Notes under the pieces: model-generated
The model's input: only the letters and a program-made list of their open reading frames with translations
The model's database searches: none
Told to the model about the DNA's origin: nothing
Position numbers and translations under genes: made by a program
Assembly: GCA_963775395.1 (NCBI GenBank)
Contig: CAVZIX010000016.1
Span: 43,201-107,200, forward strand
DNA length: 64,000 nt
From: JAIBJN01 sp963775395
GTDB taxonomy: Bacteria > Actinomycetota > Thermoleophilia > Gaiellales > Gaiellaceae
Direction: 5' to 3'
In this document: in pieces, positions 49,799 through 57,677 of the stretch
Position numbering within the stretch: the stretch's first letter is position 1
Layout of the letters: every line of letters starts with the position of its first letter

Positions 49799-50991
49799 TC
49801 CCGATCGCGCTACTCGTAGATGCACCGCCGCACCCCGTCGCGGTCACCGTCGCGGCGCCGCGGCGGCCCGTGATCACCTCGCCCGCGCCGCGCGAGATCT
49901 CCTTCGGACGGATTACCGGCCGGGTGTTCGCGGGGACGACAAGGGTGAACATCGTCGTCGCCGGGCGCATCCGCGCTTCGAAGCAGATCACGGGGCCGGC
50001 CCGCTTCTCCTTCGCAGTGCAGCTTCCGCCGCGAATGATCACGGTGAAGGTGGTGGCGGTCAACGCAGCCGGCGACCGGACGAGCTCCACGGTCGCCAAC
50101 GTGCGAGGGTTGCCGCTCCCGAGCGAGCCCGGCGTGCTCAGGCCGACGACCGAGGACGGCGTGCTCGCGCGGAAGCTGCGGACGCTGGCACGGAACTTCC
50201 CGGGAACGGCCGCCGTCTACGTCCAGGACCTGCAGACGGGCCGCGGCGCTGCGTGGAACGCGCGGGCCCGCTTCCCCGCCGCCTCCACGCTCAAGCTGCC
50301 GATCGCGATTGAGGTACTGCGCACGCTCGGCTACAGGCCCGCTTCGGGCTCGTCGCTCGACCGCCTGCTCTGGAGCATGCTCGTGTACTCGTCGAACGAG
50401 GCCGCGAACTCGCTCCTCGTCTGGCTCGGCGGCTCGACGAGCAGCGGCGCGTACCGCGTGAACAGGCTCATGGAGTCGCTCCACGTGCGGGACTCGCTCA
50501 TGTACGGCGGCTACCAGACGGCGACCGCGGCGGCTCGGCCGATCCCCCTCCAGGTGAACGAGCAGCCCGCTTTCGGCGGCGGCAAGTACACGACGGCCTG
50601 GGACCTCGCGCGGCTCCACCGGTTCGTGGGCATGGCGGCGCGCGGCATCGGGCCCCTCCCGCGCACGTCAGGGACCTTCGGCAAGAAGGACGCGCGCTAC
50701 CTCTTGTGGATCCTCGCGCAGGTCGCCGACCACGGAAAGCTCGACCGTTACCTCTCGCCGAGGGCGACCGTGCCCCACAAGGCGGGCTGGATCGGGACCG
50801 CCCGCCACGACGCGGGGGTCGTCTACTGGCAGAGCGGCTCGTTCTCGGTCGCGGTGATGACCTGGAACTCGGGCGGGGTCGGATCGGGCTCCGACATCCT
50901 CGCCGGACGGGTCGCCCGCATCGCCCGCGACCACTTCGACCGGCTGCGCCGCGCGCAGGCCAACTCGAGCAGCGCGACGGGACTGACCTAG
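49795..50991 (+). CDS. Serine hydrolase (class A beta-lactamase-like)
   Basis: 398 residues. An N-terminal beta-sandwich region (VAVTVAAPRRPVI, VVAGRIRASKQITGPARFSFAVQ) is followed by a beta-lactamase/transpeptidase-like domain: SxxK as FPAASTLKLPIA, SxN-like YSSNEAANSL, and a KTG-like KAGWIGTARHD. True beta-lactamase activity is doubtful because the KTG motif is altered. Only a short hydrophobic start (IPIALLVDAP) is seen, so export is uncertain. It appears fused to the preceding gene solely because of the frameshift. Confidence 0.78.
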   Translation: MIPIALLVDAPPHPVAVTVAAPRRPVITSPAPREISFGRITGRVFAGTTRVNIVVAGRIRASKQITGPARFSFAVQLPPRMITVKVVAVNAAGDRTSSTVANVRGLPLPSEPGVLRPTTEDGVLARKLRTLARNFPGTAAVYVQDLQTGRGAAWNARARFPAASTLKLPIAIEVLRTLGYRPASGSSLDRLLWSMLVYSSNEAANSLLVWLGGSTSSGAYRVNRLMESLHVRDSLMYGGYQTATAAARPIPLQVNEQPAFGGGKYTTAWDLARLHRFVGMAARGIGPLPRTSGTFGKKDARYLLWILAQVADHGKLDRYLSPRATVPHKAGWIGTARHDAGVVYWQSGSFSVAVMTWNSGGVGSGSDILAGRVARIARDHFDRLRRAQANSSSATGLT

Positions 50992-50994
50992 GAT
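50989..50994 (+). promoter_or_regulatory. -10 hexamer TAGGAT embedded in the serine hydrolase stop codon
   Basis: The stop TAG (50989-50991) begins TAGGAT. ATG 51001 follows after 6 bases. Confidence 0.5.
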
Positions 50995-51000
50995 CCAGGG

Positions 51001-52335
51001 ATGACGCTCGCACTCGAGATCGCGTTCGCGGCCTCGCTCGGGATCGTCGCCGCCTCCCTCGTCGGCGTCGTCTTCGCGCGCGTCCCGGAGCGAGTGCTGC
51101 TCGGAGCGGCCGTCGGCCTGGCCGTCGCGGCGCTCGCCGCGGCTGTGCTTGTCGGGATCGCGATCATCGAAGGTAGTGGCGACGAGGAAGTTCTCATCGT
51201 CGCCGCCGGCGGCCTCCTGATCGCGGCTCTCGCCGAGGCAGGGCTCTTCGCGCTCGCCCGCGGCCTGCGGCAGGTCGGCGACGCGGAGCGGCTCGGGGAG
51301 CAGGCCCGCAAGGGGATCGACGAGTACCTGGAGCAACACGCCGAGGAGCGGAAGGCCGAGATCGAGCGCATGCTCGCGCGCGAGCGCGCGAACACGAGCT
51401 ACGTGCTCGGCGAGCAGGAGCGCCGGCTGGCGGAGGAGCGTCGCGACTCGATCGAACGGCAGGCGGAGCGCGCCCGCGTCGAGCTCGCAGACGCCGTGGG
51501 AAGCGCCCAGGAGCGCCTCGAGAGCCGGTTGATGGCCTGGGCGGCCGACCTCGACCGCGGCCAGCGCGACCTGGAAGCGCAGCTCGGGCAGCTCGGCCAA
51601 CGCCAGAAGGAGGCGCTCGTCCAGTACGACGCACGGCTGCGCGCGGACGCAGAGCGGCTCGCCGGGGCGAGCGAGGAGCAGCGCCGCGCTCTTGCGCAGC
51701 TCCGGGCCGAGTTCGAGCACCTCATCACCCAGTTCGTCGAAGAGGGCAGGGGCGAGATCGAGACCCACGCCGCCGAGCGGCGCCGATCGCTGCACGAGGT
51801 CAGCGAGCGGCTGCGCGAGCGCGAGCGCGGGCTCAGGGAGCAGATCGAGCGCGAGGAGGTCGAGGCCCGTTCGCGGCTGGCCGTCGGGCTGACCGATGCC
51901 GAACGCCGACAGCTCGCGCAGCTCGAGAAGGCGCTCGAGCGGGCCGCGTCGCGGCTCTCGGACGATGCCGAGCGGCGCTTCGATGCCCTGATCCGCGAAT
52001 CGCGGGAGAAGTCCGCCGAGCGGCTCGCGCGCGAGCTCGAGAAGTCGAGCGAGCAGTTCGTCCGCCAGGCGGAGAACGAGGTTTCCGACCGGATCATCGA
52101 GCTCGCCCGTACGACAGCGGACCGCATGGAGCGCCGGCTACGCGACGTCGCCCGCGCCGCGGAGGCCCAGGGCGAGGTGGCAAGCGAGCGCCTCCGGCAC
52201 GTTCAGGAGCGCCTCGATGCGGCCTTGTCCACCGCGGAAGACCGCATCGCCGCGTTCGAGAACGAGGTCGACCAGCGGCTCGGATCGAAGCTCGAGCTCG
52301 TCGACCGCTCCGTCAGAGCAGCCGAACGCGAGTAG
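51001..52335 (+). CDS. Membrane protein with long coiled coil
   Basis: 444 residues. Three N-terminal TM helices (LEIAFAASLGIVAASLVGVVF, VLLGAAVGLAVAALAAAVLVG, LIVAAGGLLIAALAEAGLFAL) are followed by more than 340 residues of nearly unbroken Glu/Arg/Ala/Leu coiled coil (e.g. ERLRERERGLREQIEREEVEA). The coil would be cytoplasmic. It resembles scaffold or RmuC/apolipoprotein-like helical proteins, with no catalytic domain. It lies upstream of xseAB but has its own promoter. Confidence 0.75.
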   Translation: MTLALEIAFAASLGIVAASLVGVVFARVPERVLLGAAVGLAVAALAAAVLVGIAIIEGSGDEEVLIVAAGGLLIAALAEAGLFALARGLRQVGDAERLGEQARKGIDEYLEQHAEERKAEIERMLARERANTSYVLGEQERRLAEERRDSIERQAERARVELADAVGSAQERLESRLMAWAADLDRGQRDLEAQLGQLGQRQKEALVQYDARLRADAERLAGASEEQRRALAQLRAEFEHLITQFVEEGRGEIETHAAERRRSLHEVSERLRERERGLREQIEREEVEARSRLAVGLTDAERRQLAQLEKALERAASRLSDDAERRFDALIRESREKSAERLARELEKSSEQFVRQAENEVSDRIIELARTTADRMERRLRDVARAAEAQGEVASERLRHVQERLDAALSTAEDRIAAFENEVDQRLGSKLELVDRSVRAAERE

Positions 52336-52412
52336 AAAAACTCGCCGCTAGTTCCGCTCGTAGCAAACTGTTCGCGGCAGGAATCGTCCACAGGAGAGAG
52401 AACGGACGCGAC

Positions 52413-52619
52413 GTGGATCAGTTGACGCTACTCGACGAAACGGGTCAAGACGAAAAGGGCAAAGTGGAGAGCTGGCGCCTCCACGTCCTCATGGAGGCCG
52501 GATACCCGCTGCCTCTGGCCGAACGCCTCGCGCAAAGCGGCGCCGACCTCCACCTCGCCACCGACCTCGTGGGCAGGCACGGCTGCGCTCCCGAGGTCGC
52601 CGCGGAAATTCTTCTCTAG
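52413..52619 (+). CDS. Small hypothetical protein upstream of xseA, 68 residues
   Basis: VESWRLHVLMEAGYPLPLAERLAQSGADLHLATDLVGRHGCAPEVAAEILL is a compact helical segment; the N-terminus is acidic. No family recognised. GTG 52413 has AGGAG about 15 bases upstream, longer than ideal. Codon use supports coding. Confidence 0.6.
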   Translation: MDQLTLLDETGQDEKGKVESWRLHVLMEAGYPLPLAERLAQSGADLHLATDLVGRHGCAPEVAAEILL

Positions 52620-52669
52620 CGCCCCGTAAGTCGTCTCCGTCCCGGCACGGCCGCGTGCGGACCGTGAGC

Positions 52670-52675
52670 TACAGT
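52670..52675 (+). promoter_or_regulatory. -10 hexamer TACAGT for xseA
   Basis: Six bases before GTG 52682, which supports that start over GTG 52655. Confidence 0.5.
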
Positions 52676-52681
52676 CGGACC

Positions 52682-53836
52682 GTGAAGGTCGACTCGATCG
52701 CCTACGGCGACCGGAAGGTCTATGCGGTGTCGGCGTTCAACCGCGGCATCGCCTCCTGGCTCTCCCGCCTGCCCACGGTCTGGGTCGAGGGCGAGGTGAC
52801 AGAGCTACGGCGCCAGGCCGGCTGGCAGAGCGTCTTTTTCACCCTGAAGGACCTCGAGGACGGCTCCTGCCTGCCGGTGTCGATGCCACGGACGACGTTC
52901 GACGGCCTCCGCCTCGATCTGGCCGACGGCGACCGCGTGCACGTCTACGGCCGGCCCGAGCTTTTCGAGGCGCGCGGCAGCTTCCGCTTCCGCGCGCTGT
53001 CGCTCGAGCCGATCGGCCTCGGCGGCGCGCTCGCCCGCATCGAGCGGCTCAAGAAGACGCTGGCGGCCGAGGGCCTGTTCGCCGCGGAGCGCAAGCGCCC
53101 GCTGCCGGTCCTTCCTCGAAGGGTCGGGCTCCTGACCGGAAACGAGGCCGCCGCCAAGCGCGACTTCGTCACCGCCGTGACCGCGCGCTTCCCGGCTGCG
53201 CGAATCGTGATCGCCGAGACGTACGTCCAGGGACAGCACGCGCCGGCTGCGATCGTCTCTGCCGTGGCCGAGCTTGCCGCTGCGGCCGACGTCGACGTTC
53301 TCGTCGTCGCACGCGGGGGCGGCAGCTTCGAGGACCTCCTCCCGTTCAGCGACGAGCGCGTCGTGCGCGCCTTCGCGGCCTGCCCCGTCCCGATCGTCTC
53401 CGCGGTCGGACACGAGCAGGACACGCCGCTCTGCGACCTCGCGGCGGACGCACGGGCCTCGACGCCGACAGCAGCCGCCCGCCTGGTCGTTCCCGACGAG
53501 CGCGAGCTGCGCGCCGACCTGGAACGCCGCCGCACGGCGCTCGGGCGCGACGCCAGGCGCATCCTCGAGCGCGCCCGCCAGAGCCTCGCTGCGGACGCCG
53601 CCAGGCTGACGAGAGCGCCCGGACTCCTGGTCGAGCGCAAGCGGGCGGCCCTCGAAGGGCTGGCCGGCAGCCTGCGTGCGTTGTCTCCCAAAGCAACACT
53701 CTCCCGAGGGTACGCCATCGTCCGGACAGACGAGGGCATCGTCCGCTCGGCCAGCTCGGTCGCGGTGGGAGCCCGCGTCGACGTCGAGCTCGCCGAAGGC
53801 GCCTTCGGCGCACGGGTGGAGGACACGAGTCCATGA
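52682..53836 (+). CDS. xseA: Exodeoxyribonuclease VII large subunit
   Basis: 384 residues. An N-terminal OB-fold (TVWVEGEVTELRRQAGWQSVFFTLKD) binds single-stranded DNA. The catalytic domain shows LPRRVGLLTGNEAAAKRDF, VVARGGGSFEDLLPFSDE and SAVGHEQDTPLCDLAADARASTPTAAA. It degrades single-stranded DNA from both ends, together with several XseB subunits. The C-terminal coiled region is short. The stop is ATGA-overlapped by a tiny ORF leading to xseB. Confidence 0.96.
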   Translation: MKVDSIAYGDRKVYAVSAFNRGIASWLSRLPTVWVEGEVTELRRQAGWQSVFFTLKDLEDGSCLPVSMPRTTFDGLRLDLADGDRVHVYGRPELFEARGSFRFRALSLEPIGLGGALARIERLKKTLAAEGLFAAERKRPLPVLPRRVGLLTGNEAAAKRDFVTAVTARFPAARIVIAETYVQGQHAPAAIVSAVAELAAAADVDVLVVARGGGSFEDLLPFSDERVVRAFAACPVPIVSAVGHEQDTPLCDLAADARASTPTAAARLVVPDERELRADLERRRTALGRDARRILERARQSLAADAARLTRAPGLLVERKRAALEGLAGSLRALSPKATLSRGYAIVRTDEGIVRSASSVAVGARVDVELAEGAFGARVEDTSP

Positions 53837-53883
53837 GCGTCGTTCGGCTCCCTCCCCGGGCTCACGGGCCGGTGGGCCCATGA
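53833..53883 (+). CDS. Sixteen-codon relay ORF between xseA and xseB
   Basis: ATG 53833 overlaps the xseA stop (ATGA), and the tiny frame (MSVVRLPPRAHGPVGP) ends in a TGA that overlaps the xseB ATG (ATGA again). A ribosome could pass from xseA to xseB without dissociating. The first bases, ATGAGCGTCG, are repeated at the true xseB start, so a small duplication may have created it. A stable product is doubtful. Confidence 0.3.
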   Translation: MSVVRLPPRAHGPVGP

Positions 53884-54095
53884 GCGTCGACGACCTCACC
53901 TTCGAGGAGGCGCGCGCGGAGCTCGAGAAGATCGTCGGCGAGCTCGAGAGCGGGCGGGCCGGCCTCGACGACGCCGTCCGACTCTGGGAGCGCGGCGAGG
54001 CGCTCTACCGGCACTGCATCGGCAAGCTCGACGCCGCGGAGGGAAAGATCGAGGAGCTCGGCCGCCGGGCCGACGCGGTCAAGCCCGAGGCTTGA
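53880..54095 (+). CDS. xseB: Exodeoxyribonuclease VII small subunit
   Basis: 71 residues, typical size. LTFEEARAELEKIVGELESGRAGLDDAVRLWERGEALY is the conserved helical hairpin that coats the XseA coiled coil. Directly downstream of xseA; its own ribosome-binding site is poor, consistent with translational coupling. It ends in a 17-base convergent overlap with the methyltransferase gene. Confidence 0.95.
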   Translation: MSVDDLTFEEARAELEKIVGELESGRAGLDDAVRLWERGEALYRHCIGKLDAAEGKIEELGRRADAVKPEA

Positions 54096-55194
54096 CGCGG
54101 CGCCGCGCCCGCGAGGCGACGAGGACTTCCTCGAAGTACTCGCCCTTCCGGCGCCCCGTGCGACGGTTGACGTGGCGAACCAGGCGCTCCTCGAGCCGAA
54201 GCCCCGCCTCGGCGAGGATGCCGCCGTAGAGCCCACGGCGGTCGTTCACCACGACGACGACCTTCCCGCCGGGTCGCAATGCCTCCCTCGCCTGCCGGAG
54301 CACGGCGGCCACTCCCTCGCAGTAGCCCGCGACTCCGCGCCCGATCTCCTCCTCGTCGCGCCGCTCGAGGCCGAGGAGCTCGAACGCGTACACGTGCTGT
54401 TCGTGATAGTCGATCAGGCCCGGATACGGAGGCGAGGTGACGACCAGGTCGACCCCTCCCGGCGGCTCCAGCGTGCGCCCGTCGCCGTGCAGGACAGTGC
54501 AATCGGTTGACCGACGGACGTCCGCGTAGTCGAGGACGCGCGTGACCGCGTCGCGGACGTAGCGCCGCAGGAACTTCTCCGCCTCCTCGACCGGGCGACA
54601 GACTCGACGATGCTTGTGGCAGACGTACTCGCCCCGGACGGGCTCGGCCGGAAAGTCGAGGTCGAAGTGGCGGGTAAGCCGTGCGGAGCGGGCCGCGCGG
54701 GAGAGGACGACGCGCCACAGGTCGGGATACGACGTCCGCTCGATGCGCGCTCGGAAGGCCAGAAGCTCGGCGAGGGCGCGGGGTGCGAACCAGCTCGCGA
54801 GGTACTCGGAGGGAGCGTCGCGAGCGCCGCCCTCGCCGGGCGCCGAGAGCGCGACGACGTCGGCGAGGAGCAGCTCGCGGTCGTACTCGGCGGTCTTCAC
54901 GCGTGCGAGCAGGCAATTGAACGCGGACACGTCGCAGCCGGCTGCGGGCGCACCGAAGGCATTCGCCTCGACGAGCGTCGTCCCGGAGCCCGAAAACGGA
55001 TCCCAGACGAGCCCGCCCGGCCGGCCGTAGCGCCCCAGGAAGACCTCGACGAGCTGCGGGACGAACTTGCCGAGGTACGGATGGAGCCGGTGGACGTGCT
55101 TCGTCCGCTCCCGCTCGGGAAGCTCCGCCTCGGACCACGAGAGCTCGAGGTCGATCTCCTCGTAGAGAGCCGCCTGAGTGCGCACGGCATCCAC
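54079..55194 (-). CDS. Orphan DNA methyltransferase (N4-cytosine/N6-adenine type)
   Basis: 371 residues. The SAM-binding motif I is LVWDPFSGSGTTLVEANAFG near residues 62-81, and the catalytic motif IV is LVVTSPPYPG further on. The motif order is I then IV. A cysteine/His segment (YVCHKHRRVC) sits between them. The TSPPY form favours N4-cytosine or N6-adenine amino methylation. No restriction endonuclease or specificity subunit lies nearby, so it is probably solitary, or it modifies another nucleic acid. GTG 55194 starts it. Confidence 0.85.
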   Translation of the reverse strand: MDAVRTQAALYEEIDLELSWSEAELPERERTKHVHRLHPYLGKFVPQLVEVFLGRYGRPGGLVWDPFSGSGTTLVEANAFGAPAAGCDVSAFNCLLARVKTAEYDRELLLADVVALSAPGEGGARDAPSEYLASWFAPRALAELLAFRARIERTSYPDLWRVVLSRAARSARLTRHFDLDFPAEPVRGEYVCHKHRRVCRPVEEAEKFLRRYVRDAVTRVLDYADVRRSTDCTVLHGDGRTLEPPGGVDLVVTSPPYPGLIDYHEQHVYAFELLGLERRDEEEIGRGVAGYCEGVAAVLRQAREALRPGGKVVVVVNDRRGLYGGILAEAGLRLEERLVRHVNRRTGRRKGEYFEEVLVASRARRRVKPRA

Positions 55195-55230
55195 TCTTCG
55201 CCGCGCCTCGCCCAGGACCTGCCCGCCGTC

Positions 55231-55236
55231 TATGAT
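55231..55236 (+). promoter_or_regulatory. -10 hexamer TATGAT
   Basis: Near-perfect -10 consensus, 8 bases before ATG 55245. Confidence 0.55.
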
Positions 55237-55244
55237 CGACGGCC

Positions 55245-55661
55245 ATGAGCGCGCCAGTGGAAGCCCTGCGGCAAGTTCCGCTCTTCTCGAATCTCGACGA
55301 GAAGGACCTCGACCAGCTCTCGCGCCAGATGCACGAGCGCCGGTTCCCGGAAGGCGCTGCGGTGACGACCGAAGGCTCCACGGGCGCCGGATTCTTCGTC
55401 ATCGCCGAGGGAAACGCCGACGTGAGCATCGGCGGGGAGCACCGGACGACGCTCGGCCCGGGCGACCATTTCGGCGAGGTCGCCCTGATCGACGACGGCG
55501 TGCGATCGGCGTCGATCACCGCCGCGACCGACCTGCTCTGCTACGGGCTCACTCCCTGGGAGTTCAGGCCGTTCGTCGAGGATCACCCTCAGGTCGCCTG
55601 GGCCCTGCTCGAGACGCTGGCACGCCGCGCGCGAGAGTCGTCGGCGTCCGCGGACGACTGA
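55245..55661 (+). CDS. Stand-alone cyclic nucleotide-binding domain protein, second copy
   Basis: 138 residues, single cNMP-binding fold. VEALRQVPLFSNLDEKDLDQLSRQM, AAVTTEGSTGAGFFVIAEGNADVSI and the phosphate cassette DHFGEVALIDDGVRSASI (GEVAL...RSASI) are visible. It is clearly related to the protein at 15182. No effector domain. The ATG follows TATGAT by 8 bases. Its stop is overlapped by a CTG start of the hydrolase gene (CTGA). Confidence 0.85.
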   Translation: MSAPVEALRQVPLFSNLDEKDLDQLSRQMHERRFPEGAAVTTEGSTGAGFFVIAEGNADVSIGGEHRTTLGPGDHFGEVALIDDGVRSASITAATDLLCYGLTPWEFRPFVEDHPQVAWALLETLARRARESSASADD

Positions 55662-56482
55662 AACTGGCGTCCGCGGAGCTCAACGGGACGACAATCGGGT
55701 ACGACACGGCCGGCGAGGGCCCGCCCGTTCTGCTCGTGCACGCCGGGGTCGGCGACAGGCGCCTCTGGGACGGCCAGATGGAGGCGTTCGCGGAGGATCA
55801 TCGCGTCGTCCGCCTCGACCTCAGGGGCTTCGGGGAGTCCGCGATCCCCGGCGGACCGTTCTCCTACGTCGAGGACGTCCGCGCACTCCTCGACCGCCTG
55901 GGGATCGAACGGACCGCGCTCGTCGGGAACTCCTTCGGCGGGCGGGTAGCGCTCGATTTCACCCTCCTTCACGCGCAACGAACGACTTCACTTGTGCTCG
56001 TCAACTCGGCCCTGGGCGGCTACGAGGGCTCGGCGTTTCTCGACGAGTTCGACGAGGAAGAGGAGGCCCTGCTGGACGACGGGAAGCTCGACGAGGCAGT
56101 CGAGCTCAACCTCCGCACCTGGCTCGACGGGCCGGAGCGCGAGGCGGCGCCGGTTCCAGCGGCCGTGCGGACGCGCGTGGCGGAGATGCAGCGGTCCTCG
56201 TTCGAGACGCTCATCCGTGCCTACGAAGGCTTGCCGGAGCCCGGCCCTGTCGCCTGGGCGGAGCCGCCGGCGGCGACCCGACTGGCCGAGGTCGCCGCCC
56301 CGACCCTCGTGGTCGTGGGGAAGCTGGACCAGCCCGATTTCCGCGCGATCTCGGCCCGCCTGGCCGCCGAGATCCCGGGCGCCGAGCGCGCCGAGCTCGA
56401 CACCGCGCACCTCCCCGCGCTGGAGCGTCCCGACGAGTTCAACCGGCTCGTGCTCGCCTTCCTGGCCCGCGCGACAGCCTGA
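55658..56482 (+). CDS. Alpha/beta hydrolase (start probably CTG)
   Basis: About 274 residues. The oxyanion region is VLLVHAGVGDRRLWD, the nucleophile elbow VGNSFGGRVALDF, and the acid/His parts are VVVGKLDQPDF and DTAHLPALERP. The frame begins LKLASAELNGTTIGY, and no ATG, GTG or TTG lies near. CTG 55658 overlaps the upstream stop as CTGA, exactly like the ATGA, GTGA and TTGA junctions elsewhere here. Substrate unknown. Confidence 0.83.
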   Translation: MKLASAELNGTTIGYDTAGEGPPVLLVHAGVGDRRLWDGQMEAFAEDHRVVRLDLRGFGESAIPGGPFSYVEDVRALLDRLGIERTALVGNSFGGRVALDFTLLHAQRTTSLVLVNSALGGYEGSAFLDEFDEEEEALLDDGKLDEAVELNLRTWLDGPEREAAPVPAAVRTRVAEMQRSSFETLIRAYEGLPEPGPVAWAEPPAATRLAEVAAPTLVVVGKLDQPDFRAISARLAAEIPGAERAELDTAHLPALERPDEFNRLVLAFLARATA

Positions 56483-56497
56483 GCCGCGGGCCTGCCC

Positions 56498-56503
56498 TAT
56501 GCT
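56498..56503 (+). promoter_or_regulatory. -10 hexamer TATGCT for the 61-residue gene
   Basis: Gives a short leader containing a full Shine-Dalgarno sequence (AAAGGAGGT, 56515-56523) before ATG 56528. Confidence 0.5.
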
Positions 56504-56527
56504 GCCCCCGAAGCAAAGGAGGTGGCC

Positions 56528-56713
56528 ATGGGATTCCTCGACAAGCTACTGGGCCGCGATAAGAGCACTGAACCGACGTCCGATGCGGTAATCGGCGACG
56601 AGCGACGACCCGATCCAAGCGAGTCCGACCTCGACCAGGCCGAGGAGCGGGCGACCGAGGCCCGAGACGAGGCGCTCGGCACCGAGAACCAGAATCCGCC
56701 CGGAACGAGCTAG
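56528..56713 (+). CDS. Small acidic hypothetical protein, 61 residues
   Basis: MGFLDKLLGRDKST suggests an amphipathic N-terminal helix that could touch the membrane. The rest is very acidic and probably disordered (DPSESDLDQAEERATEARDEAL). No family recognised. It has the strongest ribosome-binding site in the window (AAAGGAGGT), implying high expression. Its stop abuts the end of the convergent glycerate kinase gene. Confidence 0.7.
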   Translation: MGFLDKLLGRDKSTEPTSDAVIGDERRPDPSESDLDQAEERATEARDEALGTENQNPPGTS

Positions 56714-57637
56714 CTAGGAAGCGAGAGCGTTCCCGACGGCCTCGCCCAGCGCGGCGAGGTCGTCGGCTGCGCGGACGGGGTCGCCCGAGAGCTCGTGCAT
56801 CTCGGCGCCGGGAAGCCCCGTGAGGACGCGCCCACCGAAGACGACGCAACGCACGTTCTCTTCGTGGCAGATCCGCAATGCGACGCCGGGCGCTTTGCCG
56901 TCCCCCGATGTGCGGTCGACGATGCCCTCCCCGGTTACGACCACCGGGGCTCCGCGGATCCGCTCGCGGAACCCGAGCGTGCCGAGGACGAGCTCGGCGC
57001 CCGGAACGAGCGTGGCGCCCAGCACGGCGAAGGCGGCCCCGAGGCCTCCCGCCGCACCCGCACCGGCGAGATCCGCGGCCGGTCGAAGCTCCTCCATCGC
57101 GCCCAGGCGCACCTCGAGCTCCTCGACCTGCTCGGGCGTCGCGCCTTTCTGGGGGCCGAACGCGTGCGCGGCGCCGCGCTCGCCCAGCAGCGGGTTGGCG
57201 ACGTCGCAGGCGACGGTGGTCGGGAGCGGTAGCTCGGCGAGAACCTCACGGAGCCCCGCGCCGCCGTCGACGGTCGCGCTGCCTCCGAGCGCGACGAGGA
57301 GCTCTCGGGCGCGCGGCGCGGCGGCGAGGATCAGCTCGCCGAGGCCGCGGCTCGACGCGGCGAGTGGGTCGAGCTCGTCGGGCGCGAGCCGCGCGAGCCC
57401 GATCGCCTGGGCCGCCTCGACGACCGCGCGTCCGTCCGGCAGGAGCAGGAAGCGGGCGGCGACACGCCGGCCGAACGGATCCGAGACCTCGGCCTCGCGC
57501 CATTCGCCGCCGAGCGCCGCGTGGAGGACGTCTGCGGTCCCGTCGCCGCCGTCGGCCAGCGGCAGCTCATCGGCCTCGACGCCGGCGCGCGCGAATCCCT
57601 GAGCGAGGGCTCCGGCCGCTGCCCGCGCGGAGAGCAC
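56714..57637 (-). CDS. Glycerate kinase (GckA/GarK type), start unresolved
   Basis: 307 residues from GTG 57637. LADGGDGTADVLHAALGG, LLVALGGSATVDGGAGL and VVVTGEGIVDRTSGDGKAPG are signatures of the type II glycerate kinase family, which phosphorylates glycerate. The conserved N-terminal AAPNALKG precedes the GTG in frame, so about 11 residues are lost with this start. The frame between the upstream stop and that motif has no usual start codon. Downstream of the flippase-like gene. Confidence 0.87.
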   Translation of the reverse strand: MLSARAAAGALAQGFARAGVEADELPLADGGDGTADVLHAALGGEWREAEVSDPFGRRVAARFLLLPDGRAVVEAAQAIGLARLAPDELDPLAASSRGLGELILAAAPRARELLVALGGSATVDGGAGLREVLAELPLPTTVACDVANPLLGERGAAHAFGPQKGATPEQVEELEVRLGAMEELRPAADLAGAGAAGGLGAAFAVLGATLVPGAELVLGTLGFRERIRGAPVVVTGEGIVDRTSGDGKAPGVALRICHEENVRCVVFGGRVLTGLPGAEMHELSGDPVRAADDLAALGEAVGNALAS

Positions 57638-57677
57638 GCCCTTGAGCGCGTTGGGCGCCGCGACGGCGCGCGGGCGA

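Noticed and set aside
49795..50991. Antibiotic-resistance beta-lactamase
   Set aside because: The SxxK and SxN motifs are present, but the KTG motif is altered to KAG and no clear signal peptide is visible, so only serine hydrolase is supported.
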